Under the pieces are notes generated by a model that ran no database searches, had not been told where the DNA came from, and worked only from the letters and a program-made list of their open reading frames with translations. Source: Bacillota bacterium (lineage in GTDB: Bacteria; Bacillota; Clostridia; Saccharofermentanales; Fastidiosipilaceae). From it: a stretch of DNA of 21,023 nt. The stretch spans positions 1-21,023 of the forward strand of contig JAEZYR010000055.1 in the NCBI GenBank assembly GCA_023442635.1. Reading direction: 5' to 3'. This document shows positions 6,698-14,450 of the stretch, piece after piece. Position 1 is the first letter of the stretch; each line of letters opens with the position of its first letter. The translations under genes and the position numbers were made by a program.

Positions 6698-9600
6698 TTG
6701 AGATTTGCTCGAGAACGCATCAATCGTATCGTTCAAGATCTCCAAGCAGAGATCTATCCCGAACGTCAGCGCCTAGAGAATTGGCTTATCCGCGAAGTCG
6801 AAGGCCATCAATGGCAGGCTGGCTCCACCATGCCCTTGCGAGGTGATGGCACAGGTCGCCGCGTGCCCTACCGCGACCTGATCAACACCCCTGGTACTTA
6901 TGGCTATGCTGCGCAAGAACAGGCTCAAGAAGGACAGAACGGCTGGCGCCGTCTGGCTGCAGACGAGCGCTGGGGCGGCAAGCGCAAGACCTTCCACCTG
7001 CAGACCACCTATACCGTGCCTGCCTTTGCAGACGGCCGTGAGCTCTTTTTCCACCTGAGCACAGATGGGGAGCAGGGCTGGGATGCACTCAATCCACAGT
7101 TTTCTTGCTATCTAGACGGCCAACTCGTTCAGGGCATCGACATCAACCACCGCGAAGTCCGCTTGCACGAAAAGGCAGTAGCTGGTGAGGCGCATACCCT
7201 TCATATCGAAGCCTATACGGCCGACCGCGAAGAACCCATCCAGGTGACCTGCGAGCTCTATAACATCGACCGCGAAGTGCAGGGGCTTTATTACGACCTC
7301 AAAGTACCGCTGGGTGTGGCTGAGCTGCTCGAAGAAGATGATGAGAATCGCCTGGAGATTCTCAACAGCCTGAATGACGCGATCAACCTGATTGATACGC
7401 GTCGCATGGGCTCACCTGAATTCCATAACTCTGTCAAAGAAACCCGTGCCTGGCTTGAGGAGTCTTTCTATCAGCGCCTTTGCAGCACCGAGAAAAAGCC
7501 GACCATCTACGCTGTCGGACACACGCACATTGACATCGCTTGGCTCTGGACCTTGGATGTGACGGCCGACAAAACCGTCCGCAGTTTCTCCACCATGCTG
7601 CAGCTGATGAACGAATACCCTGAGTTCATCTTCATGTCATCTCAGCCCCAGCTCTACGAGTTCATCGAGCGCTATGCACCTCAGCTGATGCTTGAGATTG
7701 AGCGCCGCGTCAAAGAAGGCCTCTGGGAAGTCGAAGGCGCTATGTATGTTGAGGCTGACTGCAATATCTCTTCAGGTGAGGGCCTAGCCCGTCAGCTCCT
7801 CTACGGCAAGCGCTATTTCCGCGAGCGTTTCGGCTATGACTGCCAGATCCTTTGGCTGCCTGACGTCTTCGGCTACTCCGCCGCCTTGCCTCAGCTGCTC
7901 CGCCAAGCTGGTGTGCCTTACTTCATGACGACGAAGATTTCTTGGAATGAGACGAACCGCGTGCCTTACGACACCTTCCAGTGGGAGGGCATCGACGGCA
8001 CAACCGTCTTGACCCACTTTGCGCCACCTCGCGAATATGTGCGCCCAGGCGAAAAACGCTCCTGGTTTACGACCTACAATTCCATGCTCAACCCGACGCA
8101 GACCCTCGGTGCTTGGCAGCGCTTCCAGCAAAAGGATGTCAGCAACGAGATCCTGATGACCTATGGTTGGGGCGATGGCGGTGGCGGTACCACCAAAAAG
8201 ATGCTCGAAACGGCCCGCCGCCTCAAGAGAGGTATTCCTGGCGCCCCCGTCATCAAGCAAGCGAAGGCCTTGGACTTCTTCCAGGCTATCGACGAGCATG
8301 TCGGCCAGAATCCCCGTCTGCCTCGTTGGATTGGCGAGCTCTATTTGGAGTACCACCGCGGCACCTACACCTCGATGGCCCGCAACAAAAAGAGCAACCG
8401 CCGCGGCGAGTTGGGGCTGCAGAGCCTAGAGTTCCTGGCTTCTTTGGCCGCGATCGAGTGCAACGAGCGCTATCCCTATGACCTGCTTTCTGAGGCATGG
8501 GAAATTGTCTTGCGCAACCAGTTCCACGACATCCTGCCAGGCTCCTCTATTTTCGAAGTCTACGAAGACAGCCGTGATGAGTATGCCCGTGTTGAAGCCT
8601 TGATCCACGAAGGCGCTGAGCAGGCTCTTCGCGCCTTGGCGAAGGCCTACGGCGTCGGGGAGGGCAGCATCCTCCTAGCTAACGCCTCCGATACAGGGGC
8701 ACCGCAGCTCTATGAGTTGCCAGCCGAGATCCAAGACTACAGCGCGGTGATGGCTCACGGTCAGCGTTACGAGCTGCAGCGTTTGGGCAATGGCCGCCTG
8801 GCCTTTGTGGCTGAAATGGAGCCCTATTCGCTCGAGCAGTTCGAACTTATTCAAGATGAGGCCGTCGAGGCGGTAGAGGAAGAAGTCGAGGCTGAGGGCT
8901 ATGAGCTCGAGAATGAGCAGATGAAGCTGAGTTTCGCCGCCAATGGTGAGCTGGCCTCCATCTACGACAAGCGGGCAGAGCGCGAATTGCTCAAGCCTGG
9001 TCAGCTCGGCAACCGCCTAGTTATTTATGAGGATCGCCCCCATAACTACGAAAACTGGGATATCAACAATTACTACACCGAAAAGAGCTGGCCAGTTGAC
9101 AGTTTGGCGAGCTTCCGCCTTGTGGAGTCTGGCCCTTATGCCCAGGCCGTCGAGATCAAGCGCCCCTGCCTTGACAGCGAGATCGTCCAGATTGTGCGCT
9201 TGAATGCCATCAGCGGCACGGTCGACTTTGAGACGAAAATCGACTGGAAAAACCACAACCTCTTGCTCAAGGCTCTCTTCCCTCTGGCCATTCACGCCCA
9301 TGAGGCGAACTTTGAGATTCAATACGGTTCGGTCAAGCGCAGCCTCGTCCGCAATACCAGCTGGGATGAAGCGCGTTTCGAAGTGGTCATGCACAAGTGG
9401 CTCGACTTTGCCGAGTACGGCTATGGCGTCAGCTTCTTGAATGATTGCAAGTATGGCTGCCATGTCTTTGACGGCGAAGTCGGCCTGACCCTGCTCAAGA
9501 GCGGCACCTATCCCAACCCGACAACCGACCAAGAGCAGCATCAGTTCTGCTACAGCCTCTTCCCCCACCAGGGCAGCTGGCAAGAAGCAGGCACTTTGGA

Positions 9601-9967
9601 GAAGGCCTACCAGCTGAACCAAAAGCCCTTCTGCCATATCGCCCAGGGCGAAGTTGGCGAAGCTGTTTCGGGTCCTGCCAGCTTTGTGAGCAGCTCGAAC
9701 CCTGCCGTGCATATCGAGGTCTTCAAACAGGCCGAAGATCAAGAGGCGGATGGCTCAGCAGCCTACATCCTCCGCGCCTACGAGGCCTTTGGCGGTCAAG
9801 CGCCTACGACCTTCTACTTCACGCGTGAGGTCAAGAGCGCCGAGCCCGTCAACCTGCTCGAAGAGAGCGCTCCCGAAGTGGATACCGAAGGCGGACTCCA
9901 GGATGCCCATGAGTTGGAGGCGACCTTCAAGCCCTTCCAGATCCGCAGCTGGAAATTAAAGTTTTGA
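6698..9967 (+). CDS. Alpha-mannosidase, glycoside hydrolase family 38
   Basis: Zn-dependent retaining exo-alpha-mannosidase of 1,089 aa. An N-terminal beta-rich domain (about 1-260) precedes the GH38 catalytic domain: VGHTHIDIAWLW with Zn ligands His277 and Asp279, then LWLPDVFGYSAALPQLL with the nucleophile Asp389, which is also a Zn ligand. The motif RNQFHDILPGSSI marks the end of the catalytic core, and C-terminal beta-sandwich domains follow. Length and order match large bacterial and Ams1-like mannosidases. I chose TTG 6698 because GGAGGAGGA (6682-6690) sits 7 nt before it. The in-frame ATG at 6650 lies upstream of that SD and has none of its own. No signal peptide is visible, so it is probably cytoplasmic. 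It stands alone on its strand. Specificity (alpha-mannosides, mannosylglycerate or N-glycan fragments) cannot be read from sequence. Confidence 0.94.
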   Translation: MRFARERINRIVQDLQAEIYPERQRLENWLIREVEGHQWQAGSTMPLRGDGTGRRVPYRDLINTPGTYGYAAQEQAQEGQNGWRRLAADERWGGKRKTFHLQTTYTVPAFADGRELFFHLSTDGEQGWDALNPQFSCYLDGQLVQGIDINHREVRLHEKAVAGEAHTLHIEAYTADREEPIQVTCELYNIDREVQGLYYDLKVPLGVAELLEEDDENRLEILNSLNDAINLIDTRRMGSPEFHNSVKETRAWLEESFYQRLCSTEKKPTIYAVGHTHIDIAWLWTLDVTADKTVRSFSTMLQLMNEYPEFIFMSSQPQLYEFIERYAPQLMLEIERRVKEGLWEVEGAMYVEADCNISSGEGLARQLLYGKRYFRERFGYDCQILWLPDVFGYSAALPQLLRQAGVPYFMTTKISWNETNRVPYDTFQWEGIDGTTVLTHFAPPREYVRPGEKRSWFTTYNSMLNPTQTLGAWQRFQQKDVSNEILMTYGWGDGGGGTTKKMLETARRLKRGIPGAPVIKQAKALDFFQAIDEHVGQNPRLPRWIGELYLEYHRGTYTSMARNKKSNRRGELGLQSLEFLASLAAIECNERYPYDLLSEAWEIVLRNQFHDILPGSSIFEVYEDSRDEYARVEALIHEGAEQALRALAKAYGVGEGSILLANASDTGAPQLYELPAEIQDYSAVMAHGQRYELQRLGNGRLAFVAEMEPYSLEQFELIQDEAVEAVEEEVEAEGYELENEQMKLSFAANGELASIYDKRAERELLKPGQLGNRLVIYEDRPHNYENWDINNYYTEKSWPVDSLASFRLVESGPYAQAVEIKRPCLDSEIVQIVRLNAISGTVDFETKIDWKNHNLLLKALFPLAIHAHEANFEIQYGSVKRSLVRNTSWDEARFEVVMHKWLDFAEYGYGVSFLNDCKYGCHVFDGEVGLTLLKSGTYPNPTTDQEQHQFCYSLFPHQGSWQEAGTLEKAYQLNQKPFCHIAQGEVGEAVSGPASFVSSSNPAVHIEVFKQAEDQEADGSAAYILRAYEAFGGQAPTTFYFTREVKSAEPVNLLEESAPEVDTEGGLQDAHELEATFKPFQIRSWKLKF

Positions 9968-10014
9968 TCTGTGATGAATTGCCCACCCAGGGCGCTAGAG
10001 GCTAAAGGCAAGAT

Positions 10015-10041
10015 GCTGGCCAAGGCTGTGACTTGGCCAGC
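10015..10041 (+). other. Perfect 10-bp hairpin downstream of the GH38 gene
   Basis: GCTGGCCAAG (10015-10024) and CTTGGCCAGC (10032-10041) pair completely around a 7-nt loop. No T run follows, so it is not a terminator by itself. It may protect the mRNA 3' end upstream of the real terminator at 10078. Confidence 0.5.
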
Positions 10042-10077
10042 GCCGCAGGGTCTTTAGCCCAAAGAAAGCAAAAGAAA

Positions 10078-10110
10078 GGCTCCGCAACCTCGTGTTGCAG
10101 AGCCTTTTTT
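10078..10110. terminator. Rho-independent terminator, probably bidirectional
   Basis: GGCTC-C-GCAAC (10078-10088) pairs with GTTGC-A-GAGCC (10094-10104) around a 5-nt loop, with one C/A mismatch, and is followed by six T (10105-10110). Reading the minus strand, the same stem is followed by a T-rich tract (TTTCTTTTGCTTTCTTT). It can therefore end both the GH38 transcript and the convergent minus-strand unit that stops at 10222. Confidence 0.85.
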
Positions 10111-10221
10111 GTGTGCGTGCCCTTCGCCTTTATCCTCTGGCTTTAACCCGCGCTTCGGTCTTGATTTAGGCTTCGCTTTCGCTTTGACGCATGGCTGCTG
10201 CAGCGACAAGCCCGAGGGCAC

Positions 10222-10911
10222 TCAAAGCTTGCGCCACTTTGTACAGGTGAACTGGCTCTGGCAGATATAGCCAAAGACGGCCAAGACGATGGCCAGGAGC
10301 AAAAAGACAATGGCCACGAAATTATCGAAGCGATAACCTGGCTGCAACCAGCTGCTGAGCGCTTCTTGCGAAAGCCAGGCATTGAGGGCTGAAACCACCA
10401 GGTAAGCGCCGCTCAGCGCCGTACCAGCAATGAGGAAGGGGCGGATGAACTCGCAGGCCAAAATGCCGCCGATCGTGCCCAGAATGAGGATGAGCCAGCG
10501 ACTGTCCAGCCCGAAAAAACCGATGGCCAGATGGTGGACGAGGTAGCTCGAAAAATAGAAACTCGCCACAAAAATGCTGGCTTTGAAGGCTAAGGCCGTA
10601 AACAGAGCCATGGCCAGCATCAGCAAAAGACAGCCGACCCAGTACAGCTCACCAGACAAATGCAGCCAAAGTCCCAGTTGATGGGCTAGGGCGTAGCCGA
10701 GACAAGCCCCCAGGGCGAAGAGCCAAATGCGAAAGAGGGCATAGCCCCAGGTCACCAGCAGCGCCCCGAGGAGCAAGGCGGCCAAGATGGGGATGGGGCG
10801 GGGGATTTGCTGATAAAAGTCGACAAGCTGCTTCCACAAGCCTTGCCAAGACGAAAAGATGGCGAGGGCAGGCGTCGAGAACCATGACAGAAGAGAAAGC
10901 ACGTAGAGCAT
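10222..10911 (-). CDS. Polytopic membrane protein, DUF4203/TM198-like
   Basis: Integral membrane protein of 229 aa with about seven hydrophobic segments. Gly-rich helices such as LFRIWLFALGACLGYALA and the segment FIRPFLIAGTALSGAYLVV resemble the TM7S3/TM198-like (DUF4203) fold found in many Bacillota; no activity is established. Residues 1-17 could be a signal anchor. It starts 13 nt after the stop of the enolase-superfamily gene and has its own SD (AAAGGA on the minus strand), so the two are probably cotranscribed. The C-terminus is abrupt: after the last hydrophobic segment only about ten residues remain before TGA, while the -1 frame continues about 29 residues to a TAA at 10166-10168. 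The family call rests on general resemblance. Confidence 0.75.
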   Translation of the reverse strand: MLYVLSLLSWFSTPALAIFSSWQGLWKQLVDFYQQIPRPIPILAALLLGALLVTWGYALFRIWLFALGACLGYALAHQLGLWLHLSGELYWVGCLLLMLAMALFTALAFKASIFVASFYFSSYLVHHLAIGFFGLDSRWLILILGTIGGILACEFIRPFLIAGTALSGAYLVVSALNAWLSQEALSSWLQPGYRFDNFVAIVFLLLAIVLAVFGYICQSQFTCTKWRKL

Positions 10912-10924
10912 AGGGGGTATCCTT

Positions 10925-12175
10925 TTATTGAGTGGGTAGGTCGACCTCTAGGTCTAGGCCAAAGCCAGGCGCAGGCGTCCAAATAGCCCAGCCCTCTTCT
11001 TCGCGACAGGCCAGACTCCGCACGCGACCCAAAAAGCGATCCGAGTCACCAGGCTTGGTGGTCGCTTCGCAGACTTCAGCGCCTAGGCCGATAGCCAGTT
11101 GCTGCCATACGGTGCAAGCTGCGCCAATGAGGCTGTCATCGCCGATCATGATGCGCTCGCCGCGGGATTTGGCGGTCTGGGCCAGCTCGATAGCATCAAA
11201 GATAGAGCCCATGCAACCAGGATGATGATTGATAAAACAGCGGTGTTCGCCTTGCGCCAGCATGAGGGCTTTGGCGCGACGGGCAGGGCGCATAGGGGCG
11301 TCGAAGATGAAGGGGAAGGCGCTTTCGGGCAGACCCAGGTGGGCGTTGACCGCATCCTCGACAGCCAGAATTTCATCAATCGTACCAGGGCAGGGGTCTT
11401 CGACCGCGTCGAGGCCAGCTTGGTGCAGGGCGGCGATGGCTTCGACCAGGGGCGCTTGCGAAGCGGCAGCTCGACTGGGGTCAGCGGCTTTGTAGCCTTG
11501 GTTGACGTCGCCGATCAGCCAGCAGGAGGCATCCCCGAGATCCTGACGCACTTGGCGCACGATGCTTTGGTCTAACTCGGCTTCACCGAAGAGCTTGAGC
11601 TTGACGTGGTGGGCGCGCTTTTCGGCCATGGCCTCTTGCAGATCGTGGCGCACACGGGCGAGATCCCGAGACAAGATGACGCTGAGCGTCGGAACGCGAT
11701 AGTCAGCTGTACCTCTGGCCTTCTCGCTAGGCATAAGCCCCAAAAGCTCTAGGGCGCTGACCCCACCAAGTTTGCCGATCAGGTCAACCAAGGCCATCTC
11801 AAAGGCCTCTTGCGAGCGATGCGGCCAGCCGTTGGGATGCTCGACTAAGGCATTCAGCGCTTCGCTAAAGGACAGGCCACTGAGTTGCTGACCTGCCTCG
11901 TGCCAAGTGTGGCCGTCTTCTTCAGGCTGATTGGTCGCGATGATATTCTCGCCAAAGCCCCTTTGATCCTGGGCGCAGATGACGATCTCGGCTAGCTGAC
12001 GGCTGGTCCAAGTGCCGAAACTAAAATCGCGCTGAGCTTCGACCTGCCAGCAACGCACATGAACTTGCTCGATCCTTATGTTCTGCTGATCGAGTTTCTG
12101 GGCGGCTGACCAAAGCTTGGGGAAGCGCTGGGCGAGTGAAGGCTGCTCTGGGATGAATGGCTCTTGATCGGACAT
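10925..12175 (-). CDS. Enolase-superfamily enzyme (muconate lactonizing/mandelate racemase subgroup), substrate unknown
   Basis: Protein of 416 aa. These enzymes abstract a proton alpha to a carboxylate using Mg2+. A capping domain (about 33-150) precedes the barrel. The barrel has KLKLFG with K192/K194 (KxK catalytic lysine), GDVNQGY with metal ligand Asp223, AVEDPCPG with Glu259, and FDAPMRP with Asp292. The following strand reads INHHPGCMGS: where muconate lactonizing enzymes and dipeptide epimerases have the second catalytic Lys (xNxKPxxxGG), this protein has His318 (or His317). GDDSLIG at 345-351 closes the site. It may therefore be an epimerase-like protein with altered chemistry, a dehydratase or lyase, or a non-canonical member. 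SD AAGGAG (complement of 12182-12187) supports ATG 12175. It is the first gene of a two-gene minus unit with the membrane protein. Superfamily is firm; function is open. Confidence 0.85.
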   Translation of the reverse strand: MSDQEPFIPEQPSLAQRFPKLWSAAQKLDQQNIRIEQVHVRCWQVEAQRDFSFGTWTSRQLAEIVICAQDQRGFGENIIATNQPEEDGHTWHEAGQQLSGLSFSEALNALVEHPNGWPHRSQEAFEMALVDLIGKLGGVSALELLGLMPSEKARGTADYRVPTLSVILSRDLARVRHDLQEAMAEKRAHHVKLKLFGEAELDQSIVRQVRQDLGDASCWLIGDVNQGYKAADPSRAAASQAPLVEAIAALHQAGLDAVEDPCPGTIDEILAVEDAVNAHLGLPESAFPFIFDAPMRPARRAKALMLAQGEHRCFINHHPGCMGSIFDAIELAQTAKSRGERIMIGDDSLIGAACTVWQQLAIGLGAEVCEATTKPGDSDRFLGRVRSLACREEEGWAIWTPAPGFGLDLEVDLPTQ

Positions 12176-12298
12176 AAAAAGCTCCTTGATTTTGCTACGA
12201 ATTGAGCGCTTCTATTCTAGCTAAATATTGTTACAGAGATATAAATAGCAGAGAAAAACAGGCTCAAACAGCCCATAAGGCCTTCGCCCTGGGCTTGC

Positions 12299-12327
12299 TT
12301 GTTGCTGAGGTAGAGCTGTACTAGAAT
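12299..12327 (+). promoter_or_regulatory. Candidate promoter of pgk-tpiA
   Basis: TTGTTG (12299-12304) and TAGAAT (12322-12327) are separated by 17 nt, a plausible vegetative promoter with a weak -35. Transcription would begin near 12334, leaving a leader of about 65 nt. Confidence 0.45.
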
Positions 12328-12359
12328 AAGGGACAGTTAACTGGCGCCTGAGGTCCCTT
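12328..12359 (+). promoter_or_regulatory. Inverted repeat at the predicted pgk mRNA 5' end
   Basis: AAGGGAC (12328-12334) pairs with GTCCCTT (12353-12359), and the enclosed stretch begins with the palindrome CAGTTAACTG (12334-12343). The location right at the predicted start site suits either an operator or a 5' stabilising stem. Confidence 0.4.
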
Positions 12360-12400
12360 TGGGCTTTGGGCTGCGAGAAGCCATTACGGAGGAGAATGTC

Positions 12401-14362
12401 ATGGCCAGAATGCAAAAGAAGACGTTGAAGGATATCGACCTGAAGGGCAAGCGCGTCATCATGCGCGTAGACTTCAACGTACCGCTGGATAAGAAAACAG
12501 GCGAAATCACAGACGACAAGCGTATTCGCGGTGCTTTGCCGAGCATCCAATATCTTGTTGAGCAAGGCGCGCGCGTCATTCTTGTGTCGCACCTCGGCCG
12601 TCCGAAGGGCGTGGATGAGAAGTTCAGCCTGAAACCCGTGGTCGAGCGTCTTTCGCAGCTCCTGGAGCGCCCAGTGACCCTGGCGGCAGACGTGATCGGC
12701 GAAGATGCCAAAGCCAAGGCTGCTGCGCTCAAAGATGGCGAAGTCCTCGTGCTTGAGAACGTTCGCTACCACAAAGAAGAGACGAAAAATGACCCAGCCT
12801 TTGCCCGTGAGCTGGCCTCGATGGCAGACATTTTTGTCAATGATGCCTTCGGTACTGCTCACCGCGCCCACGCTTCGACCGCTGGTCTGGCCAATTACCT
12901 GCCAGCTGTCTCGGGCTTCCTGATCCAAAAAGAAGTGGAGATCATGGGTGGGGCTTTGGCCAACCCGAAGCGTCCTTTCGTGGCCATCTTGGGCGGCGCT
13001 AAGGTCAGCGACAAAATCGGCGTTATCGAGAACCTGATCGGCCGCGTGGATACGCTCATCATCGGCGGTGCTATGGCCTACACCTTCCTCAAAGCCAACG
13101 GCGGCGAAGTCGGGGCTAGCCTGGTCGAAGAGGACAAGCTAGACCTGGCCAAGAGCCTGCAAGAAAAGGCTGAGGCCGCTGGCGTCAAGCTCTTGCTCCC
13201 CGTGGATCACGTTGTGGCGGATCACTATGCCGCAGACGCTGAGCACAAGGTTGTCGAAGCCGCCCAGATCGAAGAGGGCTGGATGGGTCTTGATATCGGA
13301 CCTAAGACTATTGAGCTCTATGCCGAAGCCGTCAAAAATGCAGGCACCATCGTCTGGAATGGCCCGATGGGCGTGTTCGAGTTCGAGGCCTTCGCCAACG
13401 GTACGCGCGAAGTCGCCCGTGCAGTTGCTGATTCGAGCGCAACCTCCATCATCGGTGGTGGTGACAGCGCGGCCGCTGTGGAACTGCTCGGCTTCGCGGA
13501 TCGCGTGACCCACATTTCGACCGGTGGCGGTGCTTCGCTCGAGTTCCTAGAGGGCAAGGTCCTACCGGGTATCGACTGCCTCGAAGACCTGGATAGCCGC
13601 GTGCCCCTGTCGGCTGGCAACTGGAAGATGAATCTGGGTGTTCCAGCCAAGGCTGAGGCTTTCCTCGAAGAGCTCAAGGCCGCTGTTGCCGAAGCTGATG
13701 GCCCAATCGTGGCGGCTGTTCCAGCTACAGCCCTGGCTTCTGCCGTCAAAGTCACGGCCTACACCAACATCCGCATTGCCGCTCAGAACTGCCACTATGA
13801 GGACAAGGGCGCCTTCACAGGCGAGATTTCCCCTGAGTGGTTGGCTCGCATGGGCGTGCCCTACTGCGTCATCGGCCACAGTGAGCGCCGCGCTTACTTC
13901 GCTGAGACGGATGAGCTTATCAACCGCAAGGCCAAGGCCCTCTTGAACTGGGGCGTGCGTCCCATCATCTGCTGCGGTGAGACCCTTGAACAGCGCGAGG
14001 CTGGCGAGACCGTCAAGCTCGTGCGCGAGCAGGTCACGGCCGCTTTGGCTGGCATCCCAGCTGAGAAGATGGGTCTGGTGACGATCGCTTATGAGCCAGT
14101 CTGGGCCATCGGCACGGGCAAGACCGCTAGCGACGAGCAGGCCGAAGAAGTCTGTGCCGAGATTCGCAAGCTCTTGCAGGAGCTCTATTGCGAGAAGGTC
14201 GCCGAGGCCACGCGCATTCTCTACGGCGGTTCCGTCAAGCCCGACAACGTCGCTGGTCTCTACAGCCAGCCCAACATCGACGGTGGTTTGGTCGGCGGTG
14301 CTTCGCTCAAAGTTGCTGACTTCGCTGCTATTTGCAACAGCTACACCAGCACCGAGGCTTAA
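12401..14362 (+). CDS. pgk-tpiA: Bifunctional phosphoglycerate kinase-triosephosphate isomerase fusion
   Basis: One continuous frame of 653 aa encodes two glycolytic enzymes. PGK (about 1-395): MRVDFNVPLD at 21-30, SHLGRPKG at 63-70, LENVRYHKEE near 118-127, GGAKVSDKIG at 198-207, WNGPMGVFE at 319-327 and GGGDSAAAVE at 352-361. TIM (about 401-650): AGNWKMN at 405-411 (Asn407, Lys409), IGHSERR at 491-497 (His493), AYEPVWAIGTGKTA with catalytic Glu565, and YGGSVKP at 608-614. Both active sites look intact. The junction replaces the TIM start Met with a linker of only about eight residues (EDLDSRVP), and I see no internal SD. PGK-TIM fusions are known from Thermotoga. SD GGAGGAG (12388-12394), 6 nt before ATG 12401, fixes the start; an earlier in-frame ATG at 12359 lacks an SD. 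A terminator follows. Confidence 0.96.
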   Translation: MARMQKKTLKDIDLKGKRVIMRVDFNVPLDKKTGEITDDKRIRGALPSIQYLVEQGARVILVSHLGRPKGVDEKFSLKPVVERLSQLLERPVTLAADVIGEDAKAKAAALKDGEVLVLENVRYHKEETKNDPAFARELASMADIFVNDAFGTAHRAHASTAGLANYLPAVSGFLIQKEVEIMGGALANPKRPFVAILGGAKVSDKIGVIENLIGRVDTLIIGGAMAYTFLKANGGEVGASLVEEDKLDLAKSLQEKAEAAGVKLLLPVDHVVADHYAADAEHKVVEAAQIEEGWMGLDIGPKTIELYAEAVKNAGTIVWNGPMGVFEFEAFANGTREVARAVADSSATSIIGGGDSAAAVELLGFADRVTHISTGGGASLEFLEGKVLPGIDCLEDLDSRVPLSAGNWKMNLGVPAKAEAFLEELKAAVAEADGPIVAAVPATALASAVKVTAYTNIRIAAQNCHYEDKGAFTGEISPEWLARMGVPYCVIGHSERRAYFAETDELINRKAKALLNWGVRPIICCGETLEQREAGETVKLVREQVTAALAGIPAEKMGLVTIAYEPVWAIGTGKTASDEQAEEVCAEIRKLLQELYCEKVAEATRILYGGSVKPDNVAGLYSQPNIDGGLVGGASLKVADFAAICNSYTSTEA

Positions 14363-14373
14363 GTCGGGAGGAG

Positions 14374-14401
14374 GCTAAGCAAGCCAGCTCGCTTGCCTAG
14401 C
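14374..14401 (+). other. Hairpin between the pgk-tpiA stop and its terminator
   Basis: GCTA-A-GCAAG (14374-14383) pairs with CTTGC-C-TAGC (14392-14401) around an 8-nt loop. No T run follows; it may act as a 3' stability element. Confidence 0.45.
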
Positions 14402-14420
14402 TCAAAATAGGAAATGAGGA

Positions 14421-14450
14421 GAGGAGGGGTTCTAGGCCCCTCCTTTCTTT
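14421..14450 (+). terminator. Rho-independent terminator of pgk-tpiA
   Basis: AGGAGGGG (14422-14429) pairs with CCCCTCCT (14437-14444) around a 7-nt loop and is followed by the T-rich tail TTTCTTT. It lies about 60 nt after the stop codon. Confidence 0.85.

Noticed and set aside
12221..12928. 235-codon minus-strand frame across the pgk start and promoter
   Set aside because: It lies antisense to the PGK N-terminus and its SD, with no recognisable product.
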